Below are positions 1-5,905 of a stretch of 5,950 nucleotides of DNA, piece after piece. The first letter of the stretch is position 1, and every line of letters begins with the position of its first letter. The notes below the pieces were generated by a model, which had not been told where the DNA came from, did no database searches, and saw nothing but the letters and a program-made list of their open reading frames with translations. The position numbers were made by a program, and so were the translations under genes. Source of the DNA: an uncultured Myxococcales bacterium (GTDB lineage Bacteria > Myxococcota_A > Bradymonadia > Bradymonadales > Bradymonadaceae); NCBI GenBank assembly GCA_913058025.1, contig CAJXPN010000314.1, positions 1-5,950 of the forward strand, given 5' to 3'.

Positions 1-42
1 CAGAGTAGATCGTCGGCAGCGTCAGATGTGTATAAGAGACAG
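1..42 (+). other. Nextera adapter, P5/Read 1 side (artefact)
   Basis: This is synthetic sequence, not genome. Bases 10-42 match the Nextera Read 1 primer. They begin TCGTCGGCAGCGTC (10-23) and end in the 19-base Tn5 mosaic end AGATGTGTATAAGAGACAG (24-42). Bases 2-9 read AGAGTAGA, which I recognise as the Nextera i5 index 504, and base 1 is the last base of the P5 oligo. Natural DNA starts at about 43, so nothing biological should be read from this stretch. Confidence 0.98.
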
Positions 43-75
43 GCCCACACACCACTTCGGCGTCGTTCGGAAGGT

Positions 76-90
76 AACTCGTCATGAGTT
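76..90. repeat. Short inverted repeat AACTC-N5-GAGTT
   Basis: Perfect 5-base arms (76-80 and 86-90) flank a 5-base centre. The repeat lies about 125 bases before the cpaC start. It could be an operator half-site pair or chance, since short arms like this occur often. Confidence 0.3.
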
Positions 91-119
91 CCTCTCACGC
101 CCTCGCTACCTCCTCTCAC
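90..119 (+). repeat. Direct repeat TCCTCTCAC, two copies 21 bases apart
   Basis: Identical 9-base copies lie at 90-98 and 111-119. The 21-base period is close to two helical turns, as expected for two regulator molecules bound on the same DNA face. Function is unproven, and the pyrimidine-rich composition makes chance repetition easier. Confidence 0.35.
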
Positions 120-175
120 TCGTGAGGCTGGGTAGCAAAGGGTAAGCGCGGTGAACCGGAACGTGTCCAGTATAG

Positions 176-189
176 GTTTTTGCGAAAAC
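176..189. repeat. Palindrome GTTTT-TGCG-AAAAC before cpaC
   Basis: Perfect 5-base arms (176-180 and 185-189) surround a 4-base centre, ending 12 bases before the cpaC ribosome binding site. The arms are AT-rich in an otherwise GC-rich region. It may be a small operator or a weak leader hairpin. It is too weak, and has no suitable T-run, to be a terminator. Confidence 0.3.
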
Positions 190-201
190 ACCACAGGAAC
201 T

Positions 202-208
202 GAGGAAG
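202..208 (+). promoter_or_regulatory. Ribosome binding site for cpaC
   Basis: GAGGAAG sits 7 bases before the ATG at 216. An in-frame TGA at 201-203 blocks any earlier start, so together these fix the cpaC start. Confidence 0.75.
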
Positions 209-215
209 TGCCCTG

Positions 216-1664
216 ATGAACGACATCTCGAGGACTGGCCGCGCGTTTGTGTGTGGCGTAGCAGCGATCACCGCAATTTGCGCCACCTCCACCGAGGCCG
301 CCGCCCAGGCTCCTGACAAGGAGTTCACGATCGCGATCGGTGAGACCCTCACGTTCAGCGGCAACAACGTCCGCAGCATCACCGTGGGTCTGCCCGAGGT
401 CGCCTCCGTGAAGACCACGGAGGGCGATCGTCAGGTGCTCGTGACCGGGCTTGCCCCGGGCGTGACCACGCTGAACTTCTACGCGAAGGAGGGGCAGAAG
501 ACGTTCCTCGTGCGCGTCGTGCCGGTCAACCCGATCTCACTCGCCACCGAGGTCCGTGAGATCCTGGGTGACCGCTCGGGCGTCGACGTCCGCGTGGTCA
601 AGGGGCGAGTGCTTCTCGAGGGCGAGGTCGCCAGCGATACGTTCAAGCGCCGCATCGAGAAGATGGTAGAGATCTACCCCGCGCAGGTCCTCAACTTCAC
701 GACCTTCCGCGAGTCGTTCGTCGAGGGCGCGAAGATGGTCGCCGTCGACATCGACTTCATCCAGATCGCGCAGACGAACCGTGACCAACTCGGCGTGCGT
801 TGGGGACAGTTCCTCGGAGCGAACCTGACGTTCGGCTCGGGCGACGTGCTGCTCGATTACCAGCAGCCGGGCGCCGGCGGCGGCCAGCAGATCGAAGGGT
901 TCGGCACGGGCGTCCTCCCGAGCGACGGCCAGGACCCCGACCGCTTGCCGTTCTCGGCGCTGCTTACCAGCGGCAATGGGATCAACGGCTACCTCTCGCT
1001 CGTCGGTAACCTCAACATGACGCTGGATCTCCTCACCGAGAACGGCCTCATCTCAACGCGCCAGAGCGGCACGATCATCACGGAGGCGGGCACCGAGGCC
1101 GAGTACCAGACAGGCGGTTCTGTCCTCATCGTGATCCCCGGGGGCGGCGTCGCCGCCGCCTCGTTGGTCGAGAAGGACTACGGTCTCAGCTTCAAGGTTC
1201 GCCCGATCGTCGACATCGACGACCGCGTCAAGCTCGAGCTCGACGCCGAGTACGTCGAGCTCGACTTCGCCAACGGCGTCGGTGAGGTCCCCGCGCTCAA
1301 GAAGACGACCTTCGTCGGCACCGTGAACATGCAGGAGGGTCAGTCCGTACTGATCACCGGGTTCAGCGGCTCCGTCGATTCGAGCAACGAGAGGGGGTTC
1401 TGGCTCGTGAGCCAGGTGCCCATCATCGGTTGGCTCTTCAAGGGGCGTAACTTCGTCTCCCAGACGTCGGACAACGCACTGTTCGTCACACCTCGTATCT
1501 ACGAGCCCGGTGGCAAGACCCACCGCGCGCTCGTCCGAGGCGTGTTCGAGAACCTGCTCAAGGCGGGCGCCGAGCCCACCGATCTTCCGAACCTGTCCAA
1601 CGCACCCACGGCGGCCACGCCGAAGTCGAACTCGACCAAGCCTGCGTCAGGCGACTTCGAGTGA
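216..1664 (+). CDS. cpaC: Tad pilus outer-membrane secretin CpaC/RcpA
   Basis: This protein of 482 residues forms the outer-membrane channel through which the Flp/Tad pilus leaves the cell. Residues 1-32 look like a Sec signal peptide: an early Arg, a hydrophobic core at about 10-24, then AAAQA before the likely cleavage site. Residues 36-101 fit the pilus-assembly secretin N-terminal domain, and 107-165 resemble a BON-like domain. The secretin core runs from about 174 to 429. Its C-terminal half shows the family signature: VPALKKTTFVGTV (358-370), EGQSVLITGF (374-383), VPIIGWLF (401-408) and ALFVTPRIY (421-429). After it comes a Ser/Thr/Pro/Asn-rich tail (about 453-482) where some secretins carry a pilotin-binding segment. 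The length is normal for CpaC/RcpA. tadA follows 36 bases downstream in the same reading frame, so the two are probably cotranscribed. I am sure of the family; outer-membrane location is inferred from it. Confidence 0.95.
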   Translation: MNDISRTGRAFVCGVAAITAICATSTEAAAQAPDKEFTIAIGETLTFSGNNVRSITVGLPEVASVKTTEGDRQVLVTGLAPGVTTLNFYAKEGQKTFLVRVVPVNPISLATEVREILGDRSGVDVRVVKGRVLLEGEVASDTFKRRIEKMVEIYPAQVLNFTTFRESFVEGAKMVAVDIDFIQIAQTNRDQLGVRWGQFLGANLTFGSGDVLLDYQQPGAGGGQQIEGFGTGVLPSDGQDPDRLPFSALLTSGNGINGYLSLVGNLNMTLDLLTENGLISTRQSGTIITEAGTEAEYQTGGSVLIVIPGGGVAAASLVEKDYGLSFKVRPIVDIDDRVKLELDAEYVELDFANGVGEVPALKKTTFVGTVNMQEGQSVLITGFSGSVDSSNERGFWLVSQVPIIGWLFKGRNFVSQTSDNALFVTPRIYEPGGKTHRALVRGVFENLLKAGAEPTDLPNLSNAPTAATPKSNSTKPASGDFE

Positions 1665-1700
1665 GCGGGTGCGACGAGTCTTGAACGCGTTGAGGTCGAG

Positions 1701-3533
1701 ATGAAGCTTATCCGAGTCTTCGATAACCAGGGCCAGGAGTATCAGTACCCCCTCGAGGCGGCGGTCGCTGAGGTGACCATCGGTCGTTCTCAATCGAACG
1801 ACATCATCCTCGGGTCGAAGACGGTTAGCCGTCGGCACGCGATCCTCAAGGTCACCCAGGACAGGGTGATGTTGGTCAACCAGTCGCCCAACGGCGTCAT
1901 GGTGGGGACCGAGAGGGTCGAGCACGTCCGCGAACTCGCGCCCGGCGAGTTCGTCCAGATCGACACCTTCAGGTTGTGCGTCGAGGTACCTGGAGCGCCC
2001 GCGCCTGCGCACGGCCAGCCCGCATACGGTCAGCCGGCGTATCCGCCTCCCGCTCAGCCATCTCAGCCTGTCTTGACGCAACCCGTGCACGCGATCTCGG
2101 CCCAGCCGGCTCAGCCCGCGCGTCCGAGCCCCCAGCGTGCTGGGGGCGGCGAAAAGAGCGCCGAGCGCCTCTTCGACGACTTCATGGAGCAGATGTTCCC
2201 GTCGGACGCTGGTGATCCCCGCGTGAACCTGTCGGGCAATGTCGTCCAGAACATGAACAGGAAGTCTCGCCGTCGGATGGTCGAGTTCAAGTCTCGTGTG
2301 CACGAGACGCTCAAGGATCGCCTCGACCTGCACAGCTTCGAGATCACGGATTACCGTAACCCGAAGGTGATCCGGCAGGTCTCCAAGAAGCTCAAAGAGA
2401 TCCTCGACTACATGCAGGCCGAGGTCCCGCCTCCCTTCACGCTCGACGACGCGTTCAAGGAGATGATGGACGAGGTGTGTGGACTGGGTCCGATCGAGGA
2501 CCTGATCCAAAACAGCAAGGTCACCGAGATCATGGTCGTGGATCGCGAGCACATCTACGCCGAGCTCGGAGGAAACCTCGTGCTCACCGACCGAATCTTC
2601 AACGACGCGAAGTCGATGATGACGGTGATCGAGCGAATCGTCGTGCCTCGCGGCCGTCGCATCGACGAGTCGTCGCCGCTGGTGGACACGCGCCTGGCGG
2701 ACGGGTCTCGCGTGAACGCGGTGATCTCTCCGGTCGCGCTCAAGGACCCCTGCCTCACTATCCGTAAGTTCCCCGAGGATCGCCTCGGAATGCGTGACCT
2801 CGTCCGGTTCGGCTCCTTGACGATGGACATGGCCAAGTTCCTTGGGCGCGCGGTTCGCGCGCGTAAGAATATCGTGATCTCGGGCGGTACGGGCTCGGGC
2901 AAGACGACGTTGCTCAACGTGATGTCGAGCTTCATCGGCCCCGAGGAGCGCGTCGTGACGATCGAGGACGCGGCCGAGCTGCAGCTGCAGCAGGAGCACG
3001 TGGTCTCGTTGGAGACGAAGCCGGCGAACATGGAGGGCAAGGGCGAGATCTCGATCCGAGACCTCGTCAAGAACGCCCTGCGAATGAGACCGGATCGTAT
3101 CGTCGTGGGTGAGTGTCGTGGCGGAGAGGCGCTGGATATGCTCCAGGCGATGAACACGGGCCACGATGGCTCGATGACCACGGTCCACTCCAACAGCCCT
3201 ACCGAGGCGATCGGTCGCCTCGAGACACTCGTGCTGATGAGCGGCATGGACTTGCCCGCGCGAGCGATCAAAGAGCAGATCGCGAACTCGGTGGACGTGA
3301 TCGTCCAGCAGTCGCGCTTCGCGGATGGTTCGAGGCGAGTGAAGTTCATCTCTGAGGTCGTCGGTATCGATAACGACGGCTACGTGCAGGTCGAGGACAT
3401 CTACCGGTACAAGCAGACGGGGATGGACGAGGACTTCAAGGTCCAGGGTTACCATATGGCGACGGGCTATCTGCCCTCGTTCCTGTACGACTTCGTGATT
3501 CTTGGCCTGGCGCGCGCGGACGAATTCTTCTGA
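1701..3533 (+). CDS. tadA: FHA domain-fused Tad secretion ATPase TadA/CpaF
   Basis: This cytoplasmic hexameric ATPase of 610 residues should power assembly of the Tad pilus. Residues 1-97 are an FHA domain, a phosphothreonine-peptide binder, with TIGR (26-29), SRRH (43-46) and the NG pair (64-65) intact. Residues 98-150 are a Pro/Gln/Ala-rich linker including a GQPAY repeat. The rest is a standard CpaF-type motor: an N-terminal helical part (about 151-260), an Arg-rich region RGRRIDESSPLVDTRLADGS (317-336), Walker A GGTGSGKTT (395-403), Asp box TIEDAAEL (420-427), Walker B RIVVGECRG (466-474, catalytic Glu 471) and His box TGHDGSMTTVHSNSP (486-500). Every ATPase motif is intact. Canonical TadA/CpaF is roughly 400-550 residues, and the excess here is the FHA domain and linker. 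The ATG at 1701 is the first start after the in-frame cpaC stop. A GAGGT at 1692-1696 serves as a rather close ribosome site (4 bases). The family is certain; phospho-dependent control is inferred from the FHA domain. Confidence 0.96.
   Translation: MKLIRVFDNQGQEYQYPLEAAVAEVTIGRSQSNDIILGSKTVSRRHAILKVTQDRVMLVNQSPNGVMVGTERVEHVRELAPGEFVQIDTFRLCVEVPGAPAPAHGQPAYGQPAYPPPAQPSQPVLTQPVHAISAQPAQPARPSPQRAGGGEKSAERLFDDFMEQMFPSDAGDPRVNLSGNVVQNMNRKSRRRMVEFKSRVHETLKDRLDLHSFEITDYRNPKVIRQVSKKLKEILDYMQAEVPPPFTLDDAFKEMMDEVCGLGPIEDLIQNSKVTEIMVVDREHIYAELGGNLVLTDRIFNDAKSMMTVIERIVVPRGRRIDESSPLVDTRLADGSRVNAVISPVALKDPCLTIRKFPEDRLGMRDLVRFGSLTMDMAKFLGRAVRARKNIVISGGTGSGKTTLLNVMSSFIGPEERVVTIEDAAELQLQQEHVVSLETKPANMEGKGEISIRDLVKNALRMRPDRIVVGECRGGEALDMLQAMNTGHDGSMTTVHSNSPTEAIGRLETLVLMSGMDLPARAIKEQIANSVDVIVQQSRFADGSRRVKFISEVVGIDNDGYVQVEDIYRYKQTGMDEDFKVQGYHMATGYLPSFLYDFVILGLARADEFF
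2128..2147. repeat. Perfect 9-base-arm hairpin inside the tadA linker
   Basis: Arms GCCCCCAGC (2128-2136) and GCTGGGGGC (2139-2147) are fully complementary around a 2-base centre; in RNA the loop would open to about 4 bases. It is the strongest hairpin I noticed in the window. It lies in codons 143-149, at the end of the linker just before the ATPase region. No T-run follows, so it is not an intrinsic terminator on the + strand. Confidence 0.7.
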
Positions 3534-3535
3534 GT

Positions 3536-3568
3536 TCGAACACGCGAGCGGAGCTTGCGCACGTTCGA
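3536..3568 (+). other. Imperfect hairpin just after tadA
   Basis: It begins 2 bases after the tadA stop. TCGAAC (3536-3541) pairs with GTTCGA (3563-3568). After a small internal loop, CGC-G-AGC (3543-3549) pairs with GCT-T-GCG (3553-3559), with one G-U pair and a GGA loop. No T-run follows, so a classic intrinsic terminator is unlikely. A 3' stability or processing element, or partial attenuation between tadA and tadB, would fit. The rest of the 166-base spacer (3569-3699) holds no gene. Confidence 0.5.
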
Positions 3569-3582
3569 GGGCGCCTCTAGAG

Positions 3583-3612
3583 TAGATAAGTGTTCATACA
3601 AGACTCTTAAAT
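3583..3612 (+). promoter_or_regulatory. Weak candidate sigma-70-like promoter before tadB
   Basis: TAGATA (3583-3588, 4 of 6 to TTGACA) and TTAAAT (3607-3612, 4 of 6 to TATAAT) are separated by 18 bases. They lie in an AT-rich island: 3581-3640 has 23 G/C in 60, about 38%, by hand count. If real, it would start tadB-tadC-FHA transcription separately, leaving a leader of about 80 bases. Each box is only a moderate match, so this is a suggestion. Confidence 0.25.
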
Positions 3613-3685
3613 CGTGCAACTGACTCACAAATCACCCTGACGAATGGGTGGCGTGTGTGAAAGAGGCGCTGAGAACGAGGTCTTC

Positions 3686-3692
3686 GAGGAGG
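3686..3692 (+). promoter_or_regulatory. Strong ribosome binding site for tadB
   Basis: GAGGAGG lies 7 bases before the ATG at 3700. It is the best Shine-Dalgarno match in the window. It selects the tadB frame over a competing ATG at 3644 that opens an overlapping, implausible frame. Confidence 0.85.
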
Positions 3693-3699
3693 CCAGATC

Positions 3700-4560
3700 A
3701 TGTCGAATTCGTATCTTGTGTTGGCAGGAGTGCTGCTCTTCGCGGCGTGCATCCTATTGGTGTATGGCGGCGGCGAGTGGGCCGCAGGTAGGCTCGCTCA
3801 GGAGCGAAGCGTCTACGAGCGCATCATCGGCCGCAAGCTCAGGCGCTTGTTCCTGTCGACGACTCCTCAGGAGTTCATCATCGGTCACGCAGTGTTCGTG
3901 ATCGCGATGATCGGCGGTGGATGGTGGGCCTTCGGGACGCTCTGGCTGGGTGTCCCAGTGGGGCTCGTGGCCGGCTTCTTGTTGCCCAGTTTCTGGCTGG
4001 ACCGGATGTGGACGAAGCGAATTTCGGCGCTCGAGGAGCAGGTCGAGGAGGCGATGATCTTCATGTCGAACAGCTTCAAGGCGAACCCGGCGCTTCCTGA
4101 GGCGATGCAGGACGTGTGCAACTCGATGGGGCCGCCCATCTCGCAGGAGCTCGCGGTCACGCTCAGAGAGTACAAGCTCGGTACTCCCCTGGATCATGCG
4201 CTCATCAACATGCAGGAGCGGGTCCCGTCGAGGAACCTGCAGCTCGCCGTGGCGGCGCTGTTGGTCGGTCGAAACGTCGGCGGCAACATCCCGTTGATCC
4301 TCGAGGACATCGCGTCGACGATCCGTGAGAGCTTCAGGCTCGAGCGTTTCATCGACTCACAGACGGCGCAGGGCAAGATGCAGGCGTGGGTCATGGGCGC
4401 AGCGCCCGGGGCCGTGTGTGGCATCTTCTACCTGATGGACCCGGCGATGATCACGCCGCTGTTTACGACGTTCATGGGGTACATCCTTGTGTCGATCGCG
4501 TTGATGTTCAACATCGTTGGCGTGGTCCTGATTCTGAAGATCATCGCGATCGACGTGTGA
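3700..4560 (+). CDS. tadB: Tad inner-membrane platform protein TadB
   Basis: This 286-residue integral membrane protein of the type II secretion F (T2SSF, GspF-like) family should form, with TadC, the inner-membrane platform on which the TadA motor acts. Hydrophobic segments lie at about 5-23, 57-78, 80-96, 227-246 and 256-283. The cytoplasmic T2SSF domain spans about 111-222, with LEEQVEEAMIFMSNSFKAN at its start and the family-typical GRNVGGNIPLILEDIASTIRE (190-210). TTPQEF (54-59) stands just before the second membrane segment, where Tad platform proteins commonly have such a motif. The length is normal. A strong ribosome site precedes it, and tadC follows after 53 bases. Its first membrane segment closely resembles that of TadC. 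No truncation or missing region is apparent. The TadB rather than TadC call rests on gene order and on the GRN-GGN motif. Confidence 0.93.
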   Translation: MSNSYLVLAGVLLFAACILLVYGGGEWAAGRLAQERSVYERIIGRKLRRLFLSTTPQEFIIGHAVFVIAMIGGGWWAFGTLWLGVPVGLVAGFLLPSFWLDRMWTKRISALEEQVEEAMIFMSNSFKANPALPEAMQDVCNSMGPPISQELAVTLREYKLGTPLDHALINMQERVPSRNLQLAVAALLVGRNVGGNIPLILEDIASTIRESFRLERFIDSQTAQGKMQAWVMGAAPGAVCGIFYLMDPAMITPLFTTFMGYILVSIALMFNIVGVVLILKIIAIDV

Positions 4561-4600
4561 GCACGCTTGTGTGTCAGATGTGCGGCTCGAACGGATAAAG

Positions 4601-4607
4601 AAAGGAG
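4601..4607 (+). promoter_or_regulatory. Ribosome binding site fixing the tadC GTG start
   Basis: AAAGGAG lies 6 bases before GTG at 4614. The nearby ATG at 4618 is in another frame and hits a stop after three codons, so GTG is the start. Confidence 0.8.
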
Positions 4608-4613
4608 CGGATC

Positions 4614-5564
4614 GTGGATGTTCTTCTAGGCAACTCAATACTCATCGCGGTCGTTGCGGGGGTGCTTTTGTTCTTGGCCTTCTCCATGTTGGTGTATGGG
4701 TTCGTCCCGACTGAGATCGAGGAGGAAGACATCTTCGGCTACAGGCTGACCAAACGTAAGCGGCTCCTCAAGGAAGGCGGCCTCTATGCGATGGTGTTGC
4801 CGCTGGTCAAGATCTTCGCCCACTACTTCATCCGGCTTCCGGATCGTGTGGGCTCGATCAACGTCTACGAGAAGCGTTCGGGCCTCAGAGAGAAGATCGC
4901 GCGTTCGGGGTACATGGGCGCGCTCACTCCCAATGAGTTTTGGGGGATGTGTTGTGTGTCGTCGCTCGGCATCTTCTGCGCGTTCATCTTCATGACGTGG
5001 ACGGCGAGTGGTTTCCCGAACATTCCGATTGCGGTCATCTTCGGGGCGGCGGCGTTCATGTTGCCCTACCTGCAACTCGACGGCGCGATCGCGCAGCGCC
5101 TCGTGGAGATCGACCGTCGCCTCCCGTATGCGGTGGACCTCCTCGTCCTCTCAATGCGTGCTGGCCTCGACTTCATGACGGCCCTGGACAGGGTCGTGAC
5201 GACTGGCCTCGAGCAGAACCCTGACGACCCGATGGTCCAGGAGCTGGGCGTGGTCCTCCAGGAGATGCGCGTCGGTACGGCGCGCTCGGACGCGCTGATC
5301 AGTCTGTGCGAGCGCGTGAAGTCGGACTACCTGAAGTCGATGGTGGGTTCGATCCTCCAGGCCGAGAAGCGCGGTACGCCGCTTGCGGCGGTGCTCGAGG
5401 TCCAGATCGGCACGATCCGTAACAAGAGGACACAGAAGATCGAGAAGGCTGCGTCTCAGGCCGCAGTCAAGATCCTCGGGCCGCTCATGTTCATCTTCGC
5501 GGCAGTGTTGGTCATCGTGATCGGTTCTATGGTTCTGAAGATGAAGGCCGAAGGGGCCGGTTGA
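4614..5564 (+). CDS. tadC: Tad inner-membrane platform protein TadC
   Basis: This 316-residue membrane protein is the second T2SSF-family platform component and the partner of TadB in pilus assembly. Hydrophobic segments lie at about 7-29, 109-129, 134-152 and 284-306. The cytoplasmic T2SSF domain spans about 170-285, beginning RRLPYAVDLLVLSMRAGLDF (168-187) and containing the ILQAEKRGTPLAAVLEVQ stretch (247-264), both typical of TadC. ALTPNEFW (103-110) precedes the second membrane segment, matching the TTPQEF site of TadB. Residues 32-108 form a long, charged, probably cytoplasmic region. The start is GTG, supported by AAAGGAG six bases upstream. The 53-base gap after tadB and 45-base gap before the next gene suggest one transcript. 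Length and domains look complete. Confidence 0.93.
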   Translation: MDVLLGNSILIAVVAGVLLFLAFSMLVYGFVPTEIEEEDIFGYRLTKRKRLLKEGGLYAMVLPLVKIFAHYFIRLPDRVGSINVYEKRSGLREKIARSGYMGALTPNEFWGMCCVSSLGIFCAFIFMTWTASGFPNIPIAVIFGAAAFMLPYLQLDGAIAQRLVEIDRRLPYAVDLLVLSMRAGLDFMTALDRVVTTGLEQNPDDPMVQELGVVLQEMRVGTARSDALISLCERVKSDYLKSMVGSILQAEKRGTPLAAVLEVQIGTIRNKRTQKIEKAASQAAVKILGPLMFIFAAVLVIVIGSMVLKMKAEGAG

Positions 5565-5600
5565 GCTTGGACCGACGTCTTGTGATGTTCCGGTAAATGT

Positions 5601-5604
5601 GAGG
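5601..5604 (+). promoter_or_regulatory. Ribosome binding site for the second FHA gene
   Basis: GAGG lies 5 bases before the ATG at 5610, within the purine-rich run GAGGCGAGG (5601-5609). An ATG at 5597 is followed at once by TGA and is not a start. Confidence 0.55.
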
Positions 5605-5609
5605 CGAGG

Positions 5610-5905
5610 ATGCCAGCTTTTTGGATCGATATTTTTCAGAACGGGTCGAATCAGACGTATCCGTTCGATGCCCAGTCGGTGACGTTCGGTAGAGACAAGT
5701 CCGCGGACTTTGTGCTCGACCACCCGACGGTGTCACGCCAGCACGGCAGGATCGTGATGGATCATTCTGGCGGGTTCCGCCTCCAGGTGCTCTCTCAGGG
5801 TGGCATGACCGCGTTGAACGGTCAGCGCGTTCAAGGTGAGGTGCCGATTCAGTCGGGAGCCTCGATCAACTTTGGGCAGATCCAGCTCGTGTTCCGTGCC
5901 GAGGG
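5610..5905 (+). CDS. FHA domain protein, 3' end lost to adapter
   Basis: This is the first ~98 codons of a protein that begins with an FHA (phosphothreonine-binding) domain. The visible part holds TFGR (25-28), SADFVLDHPTVSRQH (31-45) and GGMTALNGQRV (64-74), then strands up to QLVF (92-95), so nearly the whole FHA fold is present. G27/R28 and S42/R43/H45, which shape the phosphopeptide pocket, are kept. The Asn usual in the NG turn appears replaced by Gly. The gene continues past 5905, but adapter replaces it. The open frame runs on through the adapter and would add a false tail starting CLLYTSPSPRD. What follows the FHA domain is unknown, and it could be another fused domain. It lies 45 bases after tadC and is probably in the same operon. 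It would act in the cytoplasm, perhaps binding phosphorylated Tad or signalling proteins. Confidence 0.88.

Larger units (their letters stand above)
43..215 (+). other. Leader upstream of cpaC; possible tail of an upstream gene
   Basis: These 173 bases hold no recognisable gene. All three + frames are open at base 43. One closes with TAA at 75-77, one with TGA at 85-87 and one with TAA at 143-145. The last gives 33 codons with mostly G/C third positions (22 of 33 by my count) and could be the C-terminus of an upstream gene, but the peptide matches no family I know. In many tad operons the gene before the secretin is cpaB/rcpC, so that is the first candidate. The stretch also holds an inverted repeat (76-90), a 9-base direct repeat (90-119) and a small palindrome (176-189). 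No convincing sigma-70 or sigma-54 promoter was found. Confidence 0.4.

Noticed and set aside
84..125. Tiny 13-codon frame (ATG at 84) as a possible leader peptide
   Set aside because: It has no clear ribosome site, no run of regulatory codons and no attenuator-like hairpins around it.
151..176. Possible -10 box TATAGG (171-176) for cpaC
   Set aside because: The only partial -35 (GTGAAC, 151-156) is 14 bases away and matches 3 of 6. The TTGCG at 180-184 also fails as a sigma-54 -12 element, because no GG stands at the required distance.
1143..1157. GGCGGC-GTC-GCCGCC hairpin in cpaC
   Set aside because: It is explained by the Gly-Gly-Val-Ala-Ala codons of the secretin. No T-run follows and there is no sign of regulation.
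2847..2861. CGCGCG-GTT-CGCGCG inverted repeat in tadA
   Set aside because: It arises from Gly/Arg/Ala codons just before Walker A, and alternating CG runs are self-complementary by nature.
1647..3455. A 602-codon open frame on the - strand covering nearly all of tadA
   Set aside because: It mirrors tadA, whose ATPase motifs are unmistakable. The antisense product is rich in His, Arg, Asp and Leu, as expected when G/C-biased codons are read backwards, and shows no family motif.
3644..3901. Open frame of 85 codons starting ATG at 3644, overlapping the tadB start
   Set aside because: It lies in a different frame from tadB and has no ribosome site like GAGGAGG. Its product is a Cys/Ser-rich shadow without a recognisable domain.
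3862..4943. TP-x-EF motifs in TadB (residues 55-59) and TadC (105-109) as phosphothreonine ligands for the FHA domains
   Set aside because: They have an acidic residue at +3, which is suggestive. However, a similar motif is common at this place in Tad platform proteins, including systems with no FHA domain, so nothing here points to phosphorylation.
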